Origin: an uncultured Oscillospiraceae bacterium | GTDB taxonomy: Bacteria; Bacillota; Clostridia; Oscillospirales; Oscillospiraceae | Assembly (NCBI GenBank): GCA_944386885.1 | Contig: CALXCU010000069.1 | Location: 1 to 32,580 of the forward strand | Length of the DNA: 32,580 bases | Reading direction: 5' to 3' | In this document: positions 1-8,745 of the stretch, one piece after another | How the letters are laid out: every line of letters starts with the position of its first letter | How positions within the stretch are numbered: the stretch's first letter is position 1 | Program-made: the position numbers and the translations under genes | The notes under the pieces: model-generated | Database searches by the model: none | What the model saw: only the letters and a program-made list of their open reading frames with translations | What the model was told of the DNA's origin: nothing

Positions 1-1201
<1,201 letters not shown>

Positions 1202-1242
1202 TTATCTCTGCTTTTCTGAAAATCTGAGGTGAAATTTTTCCT

Positions 1243-1271
1243 ATTTTACTCTCCCCGGGGCTCCTTGTCAA
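1243..1271 (-). promoter_or_regulatory. sigma-A promoter for guaB
   Basis: Reading the minus strand, TTGACA (1271-1266) is followed after exactly 17 bases by TAAAAT (1248-1243), about 55 bases before the guaB start. The -35 box overlaps the stop codon of the upstream thioesterase gene, so guaB has its own promoter although it directly follows that gene. Confidence 0.75.
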
Positions 1272-2017
1272 GGGGCTGTTTCCGGATTGGGCGCAAGGGT
1301 GAGGGCGGCGTCGAAGCGGCTCTTTCCCACCCCGTCGCTGCCGTGGGCGTACCAGGTCTCCCCTTCCCGCCCGGTGTAGATGTCCAGAGTCTCCCCCGGG
1401 CGGCACTCGGCCAGGAATCCAACCTGGAGGGAGGAGACGAAATGCCCCACCCCCAGCTCCTCCAGCCGGAGGGCGTCACAGGCGAAGTCGGCGTACTTAC
1501 TGTTGTTCACATGGCGGTTGACATCCGCGTCGCTGTAGTGCATCCGCCGCCGCTCAGCCAGGGTCATCCCCTCCGGCAGGCGGAGCTTGCCCAGCAGGCG
1601 GTCCTTGCACAGCGCCCCGCCGTCGCTTCCGGCGAATTCCGCCACATTGGAGAGCCGGAAGAGCTTGTGGGTGTCTACATCAGCCAACACCCAGGTGGAC
1701 ACAGCCTCCCCCACAGGCTTTCCCTCCACAAAGAGGTCAAAATCCCGGTAGACAGAGGCCCCACGGCCTCCCCGGTGGCAGGTGCGCACGGTGAGCTCCT
1801 CGTTCCAGTGCAGGGGCCGGTCCAGCCGGTACCACAGCCGGGCCAGCATCCAGAAGCTGTGGTACTTCTCCAGCGTTTCCTCCCGGGAGACGTGCAGGGC
1901 GATAGCCGCCTCGGTGGCCGCCTCCTGCAAGAGGCCCAGCATGGCCGAGGGGCGGCACTGGTTAAAGGGATCCGTGTCCCGGGTATTGACGGTATAGTGG
2001 TAGTCGTAGTAGGTCAT
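1268..2017 (-). CDS. acyl-ACP thioesterase (FatA/FatB type)
   Basis: The protein of 249 residues is predicted to hydrolyse acyl-ACP and release free fatty acids, a cytoplasmic step ending type II fatty acid synthesis. It has the double hot-dog layout of this family: an N-terminal half with NTRDTDPFNQ and a C-terminal half with NRHVNNSKYADF, where His169 and the surrounding Asn residues form the expected catalytic N-x-H-x-x-N pattern. The start at 2017 (MTYYDYHY) is preferred over upstream in-frame starts because it follows GAGGTG at normal spacing and lies just after the upstream gene's stop, 26 bases away. It is the last gene of a three-gene minus-strand set with the zinc-ribbon and DUF6199-like genes. 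Chain-length preference cannot be read from the sequence. Confidence 0.9.
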   Translation of the reverse strand: MTYYDYHYTVNTRDTDPFNQCRPSAMLGLLQEAATEAAIALHVSREETLEKYHSFWMLARLWYRLDRPLHWNEELTVRTCHRGGRGASVYRDFDLFVEGKPVGEAVSTWVLADVDTHKLFRLSNVAEFAGSDGGALCKDRLLGKLRLPEGMTLAERRRMHYSDADVNRHVNNSKYADFACDALRLEELGVGHFVSSLQVGFLAECRPGETLDIYTGREGETWYAHGSDGVGKSRFDAALTLAPNPETAP

Positions 2018-2043
2018 TGAAATACACCTCGCTCCAGCAGGGC

Positions 2044-2652
2044 CTATGCCTGCCGCCCGTGGATCTGAAGGGTGGGTTTGCAGCACAGGTCGGTGATGTC
2101 CTCCTCTGTGGCGGCGGGGATGCGCAGCGTCCCGCCGCACTGGGCGCAGGTGAGCTCCACCGAGCTGTAGTTCACCTTCAGCCGCCACTCCCGGCTCCCG
2201 CAGGTGCAGGACACCCCGCCCCGCTGGGCGATGTCCCGCAGCTCGGAGAGAATCTCATGCATCACGATCTCGTCCAGAAAGCTCCCCCGCTCCCCGGCGT
2301 CCTCCTTGAGCTTGTCTACCGCCCCCTCCAGGCGGCGCACGGCGGCGTAGACAGCCTGCTCCTCTCCCACATAGCAGCAGTCCAGTCCCACGGCGGAACA
2401 GGAGAAGGCCAGAGCCCGCCGGTGGAGGAAATCGTGGGTGTCGCACTCCACGGCGTGGGTATGGCCGCAGGCCACGCAGGGCACCTCAATCCGGGTCCGG
2501 GGGCCCATGAGCTCGGTGCGCAGGGCCGATTTTCCACATGGGCAGGGGATCTCCACCGGGGCGGCGGCCAGCTGGAACATGCTGCGCTGGACAATCACGC
2601 TCTGCCGGCAGTGAGGACAGATATAGGCAATGGTTCGAGTCTGTTCGGCCAT
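2044..2652 (-). CDS. multi-zinc-ribbon protein of unknown function
   Basis: This soluble 202-residue protein has no function I recognise. It carries at least five Cys pairs arranged as zinc-ribbon knuckles: CPHC near the N-terminus, then CPCG, CVAC, CTCG and CAQC near the C-terminus. The middle (about residues 90-145) is an acidic, probably helical stretch without Cys pairs. The pattern suggests two structural zinc-binding modules around a helical linker. CpG-protein-like CxxC pairs of this kind occur in small Clostridial proteins that bind nucleic acid or other proteins, but nothing here decides between them. It is flanked by short gaps of 15 and 26 bases, consistent with one transcript with the thioesterase. 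Start ATG 2652 follows a purine-rich AAAGGAGGG. Confidence 0.8.
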   Translation of the reverse strand: MAEQTRTIAYICPHCRQSVIVQRSMFQLAAAPVEIPCPCGKSALRTELMGPRTRIEVPCVACGHTHAVECDTHDFLHRRALAFSCSAVGLDCCYVGEEQAVYAAVRRLEGAVDKLKEDAGERGSFLDEIVMHEILSELRDIAQRGGVSCTCGSREWRLKVNYSSVELTCAQCGGTLRIPAATEEDITDLCCKPTLQIHGRQA

Positions 2653-2667
2653 AAAGGCCCTCCTTTT

Positions 2668-3195
2668 TTACAACACGATCACAAGGATTCCCGCCGCGGT
2701 CAGGACCACGCCCTCCAGCCGCTGGGCCAGGAGCGCCCCGTCGGAGGGCTCGGCGTTCTTGTACCGCCAGCCCCAGGAAACATACCAGGCCCGCTCCGGC
2801 TTTACCAGGGAAAAAATCCCCAGCGGAAGGAGAATCACCGCCAGAGGAGCATAGCTTCCAAGCCGCCAGCCGCCCTCCGCGCCGCCGCCCTCCAGTGCCT
2901 TGAAAAGGGTGTCCTCGCTGAGGTAGCCCGCGGTGGAAAAGGGTTGATCCATAGGGCCGTACCCGGCAGTTGCGTTCCCCGTCCGGACGAAACTCACCCC
3001 GTTGGGGTAGTCGATCCGGATGGAGTCCCCCTGTATGGCGAAGGGGTAGACCTCCCCCTCGCAGGTGATGGTCCCCGCCTGGAAGTCCACCACCAAGGCG
3101 TAGCCGTCCACTTCCACGGGAATGCCGGCGGCCATAGCCACCGGAACAGGGTACAACAGCAAAAGCAGGATGCAGGTCCAGATCAGCCGTCTCAT
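2668..3195 (-). CDS. secreted/membrane protein with DUF6199-like C-terminus
   Basis: The 175-residue protein begins with a clear signal peptide or membrane anchor (RRLIWTCILLLLLYPVPVAMA). A beta-rich extracytoplasmic region follows (about residues 24-115). The end holds two hydrophobic segments around PERAWYVSWGWRYKNAEPSD, a pattern I associate with the DUF6199 family of small Firmicute membrane proteins (recalled, not searched). The last segment ends at the C-terminus. Its role is unknown. It is the first gene of the minus-strand set leading to the thioesterase; GGGAGGGAG precedes the ATG at 3195. Confidence 0.75.
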   Translation of the reverse strand: MRRLIWTCILLLLLYPVPVAMAAGIPVEVDGYALVVDFQAGTITCEGEVYPFAIQGDSIRIDYPNGVSFVRTGNATAGYGPMDQPFSTAGYLSEDTLFKALEGGGAEGGWRLGSYAPLAVILLPLGIFSLVKPERAWYVSWGWRYKNAEPSDGALLAQRLEGVVLTAAGILVIVL

Positions 3196-3238
3196 CGCGC
3201 TCCCTCCCGTTGCGTCCGCTGATTTGTCTGTCGGTTTT

Positions 3239-3267
3239 ATTATACTCGAAATACCGTCCTTTGACCA
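3239..3267 (-). promoter_or_regulatory. putative promoter for the DUF6199-like/thioesterase operon
   Basis: On the minus strand a perfect TATAAT (3244-3239) lies about 45 bases before the start at 3195. The best -35 match at 17-base spacing is TGGTCA (3267-3262), only four of six bases, so the call rests mainly on the -10 box and its position. Confidence 0.45.
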
Positions 3268-3341
3268 GAGCCGGATTTTACGAAATCCAGCCCCTTTGCC
3301 CGTCCGCTCTTTGACAGCCGGGCATCTCTTGACCTAGATAC

Positions 3342-3370
3342 TTGACATATATAGATAATCTATCTATAAT
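3342..3370 (+). promoter_or_regulatory. consensus sigma-A promoter of the padR operon
   Basis: TTGACA (3342-3347) and TATAAT (3365-3370) are both perfect and are separated by 17 bases. They lie about 45 bases before the padR start. This would be a strong constitutive promoter unless repressed, and a perfect palindrome occupies its spacer. Confidence 0.88.
3350..3368 (+). promoter_or_regulatory. palindromic operator, probably for PadR autorepression
   Basis: TATAGATA (3350-3357), ATC, TATCTATA (3361-3368) form a perfect 8-3-8 inverted repeat. It fills the promoter spacer and covers most of the -10 box, so a dimeric repressor bound here would block RNA polymerase. PadR proteins are known to bind AT-rich dyads and repress their own operons; that this PadR is the ligand is inference from adjacency. 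Confidence 0.75.
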
Positions 3371-3415
3371 ATCCTTGCGGCACAGCCGGCTGTATAACGG
3401 TATAGGAGGGATTTT

Positions 3416-3754
3416 ATGGGAAAAGAACATGGCGCCCCCGGCGGACTGGGGATGCTGCTCCTGGCTCTGCTGGCCGGGGAGGACCGCTACGGCTACGAGA
3501 TGATCGAGGCCCTGCGCCGGCGCTCCAACCGGGTCTTTGACTTGAAGGCGGGGACGCTCTACCCCTTGCTCCACACCCTGGAACGGGAGGGCTGGGTATC
3601 CGCCTACGACCGGGAGGCCGGCGGGCGTGTCCGGCGCTATTACCACCTGACTGGCGCCGGACGCGCCGCCCTGGAGGGTCAGAAAGCCGGATGGCGGAGC
3701 TATGCCGCCGCCGTGGAGGGCGTGCTGGAAGGGGGGCTGCCCGATGGCGTGTGA
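3416..3754 (+). CDS. PadR-family transcriptional regulator
   Basis: The 112-residue protein is a small winged-helix repressor of the PadR type. It shows the family hallmarks: YGYEMIEAL in the first helix pair, AGTLYPLLHTLEREGWV in the recognition helix, then the wing (GRVRRYYHLTGAGR) and a C-terminal dimerisation helix. The start at 3416 follows TAGGAGGG at good spacing. The next gene starts inside its last codons (11-base overlap), so the two are translationally coupled. In Firmicutes, PadR proteins of this size commonly partner a membrane protein with a HAAS/DUF1700 domain, which is exactly the downstream product. The palindrome in its promoter suggests autoregulation. Confidence 0.92.
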   Translation: MGKEHGAPGGLGMLLLALLAGEDRYGYEMIEALRRRSNRVFDLKAGTLYPLLHTLEREGWVSAYDREAGGRVRRYYHLTGAGRAALEGQKAGWRSYAAAVEGVLEGGLPDGV

Positions 3755-5096
3755 GGTGCAGGATTATTTGAACCGGGTGGGCGCGCGCATCCGCTGGGCC
3801 CGGGGGCGTACTTATCTGCTGCGGGAGCTCTCCGACCACATTGAGGACCAGCGCTCGGCTTTCGAGGCCCAGGGCCTCCCCCCAGAAGAGGCCCTGAACC
3901 GGGCAGTGGCCGAGATGGGGGACCCAGAGGAGGTGGGGGACGCCCTCAACGCCCTCCACCGGCCCGGGCGGAGCTGGGCCCCGGCCCTGTGGGCCCTGCT
4001 GGCGGGCGGGATTGGCGTTCTGTGCGTCCTGGCCGGGCTCTCCCCCGGGGCCCTCTTGCCCCACCTGGTCTCTCTGAGCCTGGGAATGGGGCTGATGTTT
4101 CTGCTGCGCCTAACCGACCTGGGCCGGGTGAGCGCCCGCCTGGGCCGGGGGACGCTGCCCCTGACCGTGGCATTGTCTCTCCTGGGATTCATCTTGATGG
4201 AGGCCGCCCCCATCTCCGCCCGCGGCACCCACGGGGGTTCCGGCCCCCTGCTGCTGGCTCTGGGCCTTTTTACCCCCGCCCTCTTCGCCCTGGCGCTGCT
4301 GCGGCTGCGGGGAATCCATGGATTTTGGCTGTGGGCGCTCTCTCCTCTGATGTACCTACTCGCCGCCCCCGCCGCCGTCTACCCCAGCATAACCACCGCC
4401 CTGCTTCTCGGGGGCGCCATGCTGCTCACCGCCTCGGCGGCGGTATGCCTGGGCTGGTTCCAGGGGCCTAAGTGGGTGGGGCTGGTGAGCCTCTGGGCGC
4501 CCACGGCCGGACTGACGGGGCTCTTTCTCTCCCTCTTCCCCCATCTGACGCGGTGGACGGCCTTTTTCCACCCGGAAGCCGATCCGGAGGGCTTCGGCTG
4601 GTTCTTCCTGCTGCTTCGGCGGGTGCTCTGGCAGGGGGACGCCCAGGCCGCCGCCCAATATCTCCAGGATACCGGCTGGAGCGGCGATCCCCAGTTCTCC
4701 CTGCTGACGCTCAGCGCCCGCCTGGGCCGGCCGGTGATGCTGCTCGCCCTGGGGGCCCTGCTGCTCTTTGGCGCACTGTGCCTGTGGCGGGTGCGCCGCC
4801 TCCACAGCGCCGCCGGGAAGCTCTTGGCCCACGGCCTGTTCTGGCCCCTCTTCCTTCAGGCGGCGGGGTCCTGGCTCTACAATGCCGGCCTGAGCCCCTT
4901 CTCGATGTCCCTCCCCTTCCCCTTCTTCTCCTACGGGCCTTGGGCCATGGCGGCGGACTTCGCCCTGCTGGGGCTGCTCCTCGCCCTCTTCCGCATGGAC
5001 CCCCTGCTGCGGGACGGCCCCATTCCGGCGCGGCAGCCCTTCTCCCTGCGGGAGCTGCTCCTCCCGCCGCTGGAGGAGGACGGCTGGGAGGGCTGA
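3744..5096 (+). CDS. HAAS/permease-prefix membrane protein with SEDS (FtsW/RodA)-like region
   Basis: This 450-residue protein starts with a cytoplasmic alpha-helical domain (about residues 5-75; LRELSDHIEDQRSAFEAQG, EEALNRAVAEMGDPEEVG) typical of the HAAS/permease-prefix modules that pair with PadR regulators. About nine or ten hydrophobic segments follow. The end (about 385-430) contains SLPFPFFSYG and ALLGLLLALFR, closely resembling the LPFxSYGGSS...LGLLLsxsR ending of FtsW/RodA glycosyltransferases, but with GPWAM in place of GGSS. A loop Asp near residue 315 (SGDPQF) could match the SEDS catalytic Asp. A role in peptidoglycan synthesis is possible; a sensor role is equally open. Start ATG 3744 follows GGAAGGGGGG and overlaps padR; the longer frame from 3702 has no such support. 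Confidence 0.8.
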   Translation: MACEVQDYLNRVGARIRWARGRTYLLRELSDHIEDQRSAFEAQGLPPEEALNRAVAEMGDPEEVGDALNALHRPGRSWAPALWALLAGGIGVLCVLAGLSPGALLPHLVSLSLGMGLMFLLRLTDLGRVSARLGRGTLPLTVALSLLGFILMEAAPISARGTHGGSGPLLLALGLFTPALFALALLRLRGIHGFWLWALSPLMYLLAAPAAVYPSITTALLLGGAMLLTASAAVCLGWFQGPKWVGLVSLWAPTAGLTGLFLSLFPHLTRWTAFFHPEADPEGFGWFFLLLRRVLWQGDAQAAAQYLQDTGWSGDPQFSLLTLSARLGRPVMLLALGALLLFGALCLWRVRRLHSAAGKLLAHGLFWPLFLQAAGSWLYNAGLSPFSMSLPFPFFSYGPWAMAADFALLGLLLALFRMDPLLRDGPIPARQPFSLRELLLPPLEEDGWEG

Positions 5097-5106
5097 CTCC
5101 CGCCGT

Positions 5107-5146
5107 CCAAAAAAACCAGCGCCGCAGGCTTTTGCCTGCGGCGCTG
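5107..5146 (-). terminator. intrinsic terminator of the GT8 gene (possibly bidirectional)
   Basis: A 13-bp perfect stem (5117-5129 with 5134-5146, loop TTTT) is followed on the minus strand by GG and a run of seven T. It begins six bases after the glycosyltransferase stop codon. On the plus strand the tail is only weakly T-rich (TTGGTTTA), so termination of the convergent HAAS/SEDS-like gene is possible but less certain. Confidence 0.85.
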
Positions 5147-5151
5147 TTGGT

Positions 5152-5970
5152 TTACGCCCGGGCGGCCAGGCGCATGTAGTGCTTGTAGAGCAGCCCGAAA
5201 CGGTGGACATACCCCTTTTTCCAGGGCTTGGCCTTACCGCAGAAGTGGAGGAGGACAGTATGGGCCATGACCCAGTCCACGTCACAGACCCCGGCGCTGC
5301 GGAGCAGGTAGGTCTTGTAGTTGCGCGCGTCGTAGTTCCACACCGCGTCATCCAGGGGGAGCACCTCATCCCCATACAGGGCGTTGAGCAGATCCTGGTC
5401 GGGCAACAGGAGCTCTTTACTGTGCTCCGCAGAGTAGACAAAGACCTCCTCCGGCACGATGTGCCGCCGCCCCGCCTCCAGGTCCATGAGCAGGACGCCG
5501 GAGTTGTAGTAGTCGTGGTCGGTGCCCAGGCGCACCCGATTGACGCTGTTGGCCAGCTCGGTGGTGCCGGTGTGGGCGGCGGCAGCAAAAATCCGGCCCT
5601 TCAGGTCTATCTCCCACAGGGGCCGCAGGGGGTTGATCACCAGGATATCCGGGTCCAGGTAGACCACCCGCCTCACCTCTCTGGGCAGCAGGTGGGGGGC
5701 CAGAAGGCGGTAATACATCTCCTGGGGATACTGGCGGGTGACAGGGGCCCCGGCAAAGAGGGCGCCGTCCACCTCCACGGGGTGAAGGCCCCAGCCGAAG
5801 CGGGCGCAGAGCCCTCCGGCCTGGCCCAGTTCCTCCGGCGTGAGGGAGCGGTGCATCAGGTAAAGCTCCACCGCCACCCCCGGGTCGTTCACCGCCAGGG
5901 AGGTGAGGAGCACCCGGAGCTGGGGCAGATAGCGCCCGTCCAAGGTCACAAGCAGATGGATGGGGTCCAT
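5152..5970 (-). CDS. glycosyltransferase family 8 protein
   Basis: The 272-residue protein is predicted to transfer a hexose from a UDP-sugar to a surface glycan or lipid acceptor, at the cytoplasmic face. It has the GT8 signature set: an N-terminal nucleotide-binding strand (IHLLVTLDGRYLPQLRVLLTSL), the metal-binding DxD in YLDPDILVINP (Asp106/Asp108), YNSGVLLMDL, LPDQDLLNALY, and the closing HFCGKAKPW. Length fits the short LPS/teichoic-type GT8 enzymes of Gram-positives. The start at 5970 follows GGAGAG. It lies 38 bases after the Cys-rich FeoB partner with no terminator between, so read-through from the feo operon is possible, though an iron link is not implied. The acceptor is unknown. 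Confidence 0.9.
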   Translation of the reverse strand: MDPIHLLVTLDGRYLPQLRVLLTSLAVNDPGVAVELYLMHRSLTPEELGQAGGLCARFGWGLHPVEVDGALFAGAPVTRQYPQEMYYRLLAPHLLPREVRRVVYLDPDILVINPLRPLWEIDLKGRIFAAAAHTGTTELANSVNRVRLGTDHDYYNSGVLLMDLEAGRRHIVPEEVFVYSAEHSKELLLPDQDLLNALYGDEVLPLDDAVWNYDARNYKTYLLRSAGVCDVDWVMAHTVLLHFCGKAKPWKKGYVHRFGLLYKHYMRLAARA

Positions 5971-6008
5971 GGATCTCTCCTTTCAGAGGCAGATGAGATG
6001 GATCGGGA

Positions 6009-6170
6009 TCATTTTTTTCGGGAGCAGGAACAGCCGCAGGACGAGGTACAGCTGCCGCAGTCTCCACAGCAGCTCCCCCGCTGGATCTGCCGGAGAATGT
6101 GGCGCGCTACATACCACACCGCCCACACTGCCAGAGCGGCCACCGCCAGATAGATGATATATTTTACCAC
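6009..6170 (-). CDS. FeoB-associated Cys-rich membrane protein
   Basis: This 53-residue protein has one N-terminal transmembrane segment (KYIIYLAVAALAVWAVWYVA), a basic turn, and a C-terminal tail with seven Cys (SCCGDCGSC, SSCGCSC) ending in SRKK. This layout and its place directly after feoB match the FeoB_associated family of Firmicutes. The tail probably binds metal or a redox centre at the inner membrane face, assisting FeoB; direct evidence for the role is limited. The GTG at 6170 is chosen because GGGGGGA stands just ahead of it, 10 bases after the feoB stop; a longer frame from 6203 would overlap feoB and lacks a ribosome site. Confidence 0.85.
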   Translation of the reverse strand: MVKYIIYLAVAALAVWAVWYVARHILRQIQRGSCCGDCGSCTSSCGCSCSRKK

Positions 6171-6180
6171 AGCATCCCCC

Positions 6181-8622
6181 CTAAAATAACAGCAGGGCCA
6201 CATGATAGGCCAGGAAGGAGCCGATATAGGCCGCGCCGATCTGCCAGGCGATGGAGGCCAGGGTCCATTTCAGGCTGTTCATCTCCCGGTAGATGGTGGA
6301 CACCGCCGCCACGCAGGGCACATACAGCAGCACGAACACCAGGAAGGCGTAGGCCGCCGCCGGGGTAGCGAAGGTCCCGGAGAGCGCCGCAGCGATGGCA
6401 GCGCCGCTGGCGGTGGCCGACACGCTGTAGAAGAGGCTCATGGAGGAGACCACCATCTCCTTGGCCACCAGGCCAGTGAGCAGGGCCACAGCAGCCTGCC
6501 AGGTGCCAAAGCCCAGGGGAGCGAACACCGGGCTGATGGCGGTACCCACCACGCCCAGCAGGGACTTTGAAGCGTCCTCCACCATGGTGATGCCGCCCGA
6601 CCAGCCAAAGCTCTGGAGGAACCAGAGCACCACGCTCATGGCCAGGATCAGGGTGCCCGCCTTCACCAAGAAGCCCCGGACTTTCTCCCAGACGTGGAGG
6701 GCCATATTCTTCAAGGTGGGCAGGCGGTAGGGGGGAAGCTCCAGCACAAAGGCGGCCGGCTCTCCCCGGAAAACCAGCTTCTTCAGGATGACCCCCGAGC
6801 CGATGGCAAACAGGAGGCCCAGTATGTACAGGGAAAAGACTACCAGCCCCCCCGCATTGGGGAAGAACGCGGCGGTCATCAGGCCGTAGACCGGCAGCCG
6901 GGCCGAGCAGGACATGAACGGCACCAGCATGATGGTCATCCGCCGGTCCTTCTCATTCTCCATGGTCCGGGCGCCCATGACGGCGGGCACCGTGCAGCCA
7001 AAGCCCATGAGCATGGGGATAAAGGCCTTTCCGCTCAGGCCGAAGCGCCGCAGAGGCCGGTCCATAATGAAGGCCGCCCGGGCCATGTATCCCGAGTCCT
7101 CCAGGAAGGAGAGGAAGAGGAACAGAATGGCGATTTGGGGCAGGAAGGTGAGCACGCCTCCCACGCCGCCGATGATGCCGTCCACCAGCAGGCTCTCCAC
7201 CCAGGGGCCGGTGCCGGCGGCCGCGAGCCCCCCCCGGACCGCCTCGGCCAGCACGCCGCTGATGAGGGCGTCCACTCCGTCGGAGAGCGCCTGCCCAGGG
7301 CCGAAGGTAAACGCGAACATGAGGAGCATCATCAGCAGGAACACCGGCACGGCCAGGACGCGGTGGGTGACAATGCTGTCGATCTTATCCGAAAGGGTGA
7401 GGGCGTCCCGCTTGGGCCCCTTGCGTACGGCGTGGCTCACCACGCCCTGGATGAAGCGGTACCGGCTGTCGGCGATAAGGGTCTCCCGGTCGCCCAGGAC
7501 ATAGGCCCCCTCGTACTCCTGGCAGATGGACTCCGCCTTCCGCTTCTCCTCCTCGGTCAGGCGGAGGGATTCCTCCACCAGCCGGTCCCCCTCAATGAGC
7601 TTGATGGAGGTCCAGTGGGCGGGCATTCCGGCGGCGTAGGCCTTGTCGTGGATGAGCTCGCCCATCTTATGGTGGATCTGGTGGGTAAAGTCGTCGTAGA
7701 GGTCGTCGGGCTCCACCGTCACCCCCACATGCATCTGCTTGTGAGCCACCGAGAGGAGCTTGTCGATGTTCGCCCCCGTCCGGGCGGTGATGGGGATGAC
7801 CGGCACCCCCAGGGAGCGGGAGAGGGCCTCCACGTCGATGTGGTCGCCCAGCTTCTCCACCTCATCCATAAAGTTCAGGGCGATGACCATGGGCCGCTCC
7901 AGCTCCAGGAGCTGGGCGGTGAGGTACAAATTGCGCTCGATATTGGTGGCGTCCACAATGTCGATGATGGCGTCCGGGTGCTCCCCCACAATAAAGTCCC
8001 GGGCCACGATCTCCTCCATGGAATAGGGGGACAGGGAGTAGATGCCCGGCAGATCCACCACCGTCACCGGCTTGCCATCCACCTGGGCCCGCCCCTCCTT
8101 CTTCTCCACGGTGACGCCGGGCCAGTTGCCCACATACTGGTTGGACCCGGTCAGGGCGTTGAAGAGGGTCGTCTTTCCACAGTTGGGATTGCCCACCAGG
8201 GCCAGCTTCATGACCCGGGTATCGTGGCTGGCGTAGTCGGGCTCGCCGCCGTGCTCGTTGCGCTCGTGGTCGTGGTCGGCGCTCATGCGGCGAAGCGTCT
8301 CCTCATCGGGGATGTGCTGGACCATACCGGACCGCTTCTTCCGGATCAGGCTGGCCGCCTGGGCCTCCTCTCCGGTGGCCACGGCGATCTGCCGCGCGTC
8401 CTCCCGGCGCAGGGAGAGCTCATAGCCCCGCAGGTTCACCTCAATGGGGTCCCCAAAGGGGGCCACCTTCCGCACATGGATCTCCGTTCCAGGGGTGAGG
8501 CCCATATCCACCAGGCGGCGCTTGACCGGGCCCCGTTCATTGCCCACACGCAGGATGACGCCGCTCTCGCCGGGCTTCAGGGCTTCCAGCGTCCCCTGCT
8601 TCTGCTGTACTTCGGTTTTCAC
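6181..8622 (-). CDS. feoB: FeoA-FeoB fusion ferrous iron transporter
   Basis: This 813-residue protein imports Fe(II) across the inner membrane. Residues about 9-85 are a FeoA SH3-like domain (GESGVILRVGNERGPVKRRLVDMGLTPG), normally a separate protein. A linker rich in His and Asp (ADHDHERNEHGGE) follows. The G domain then shows G1 GNPNCGKTT (about 142-150), G3 DLPGIYSL and G4 NFMDE. The membrane part carries both FeoB gates with GFGCTVPAVMGARTMENEKDRRM and PFMSCSARLPVY, and ends with KEMVVSSMSLFY and CVAAVSTIYRE. Start GTG 8622 has GAGGAG just upstream; an in-frame extension to 8712 has no support. It is followed within 10 bases by its Cys-rich partner. Specificity for iron is by family. Confidence 0.95.
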   Translation of the reverse strand: MKTEVQQKQGTLEALKPGESGVILRVGNERGPVKRRLVDMGLTPGTEIHVRKVAPFGDPIEVNLRGYELSLRREDARQIAVATGEEAQAASLIRKKRSGMVQHIPDEETLRRMSADHDHERNEHGGEPDYASHDTRVMKLALVGNPNCGKTTLFNALTGSNQYVGNWPGVTVEKKEGRAQVDGKPVTVVDLPGIYSLSPYSMEEIVARDFIVGEHPDAIIDIVDATNIERNLYLTAQLLELERPMVIALNFMDEVEKLGDHIDVEALSRSLGVPVIPITARTGANIDKLLSVAHKQMHVGVTVEPDDLYDDFTHQIHHKMGELIHDKAYAAGMPAHWTSIKLIEGDRLVEESLRLTEEEKRKAESICQEYEGAYVLGDRETLIADSRYRFIQGVVSHAVRKGPKRDALTLSDKIDSIVTHRVLAVPVFLLMMLLMFAFTFGPGQALSDGVDALISGVLAEAVRGGLAAAGTGPWVESLLVDGIIGGVGGVLTFLPQIAILFLFLSFLEDSGYMARAAFIMDRPLRRFGLSGKAFIPMLMGFGCTVPAVMGARTMENEKDRRMTIMLVPFMSCSARLPVYGLMTAAFFPNAGGLVVFSLYILGLLFAIGSGVILKKLVFRGEPAAFVLELPPYRLPTLKNMALHVWEKVRGFLVKAGTLILAMSVVLWFLQSFGWSGGITMVEDASKSLLGVVGTAISPVFAPLGFGTWQAAVALLTGLVAKEMVVSSMSLFYSVSATASGAAIAAALSGTFATPAAAYAFLVFVLLYVPCVAAVSTIYREMNSLKWTLASIAWQIGAAYIGSFLAYHVALLLF

Positions 8623-8694
8623 ATTCTTCTCCTCGCAGGCTTTCCGCCGTCCCGGCCCCGCAACGGCCCAGGCGGCGGTGCTTTTTACACAGGA

Positions 8695-8730
8695 AAGGCG
8701 CGCCGCGGTCACTCTCCCCCGGCGCGCCTT
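8695..8730 (-). other. strong hairpin between the CD1247-like gene and feoAB
   Basis: AAGGCGCGCC (8695-8704) and GGCGCGCCTT (8721-8730) form a perfect 10-bp stem with a 16-base loop, 16 bases past the upstream stop. On the minus strand it is followed by TCCTGTGTAAAAAG and not by a T-run. It could end the efp-side transcript weakly, stabilise a processed end, or act in the feoAB leader. No clear promoter was seen between it and feoAB. Confidence 0.5.
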
Positions 8731-8745
8731 ACAGATGGTCTTGTC

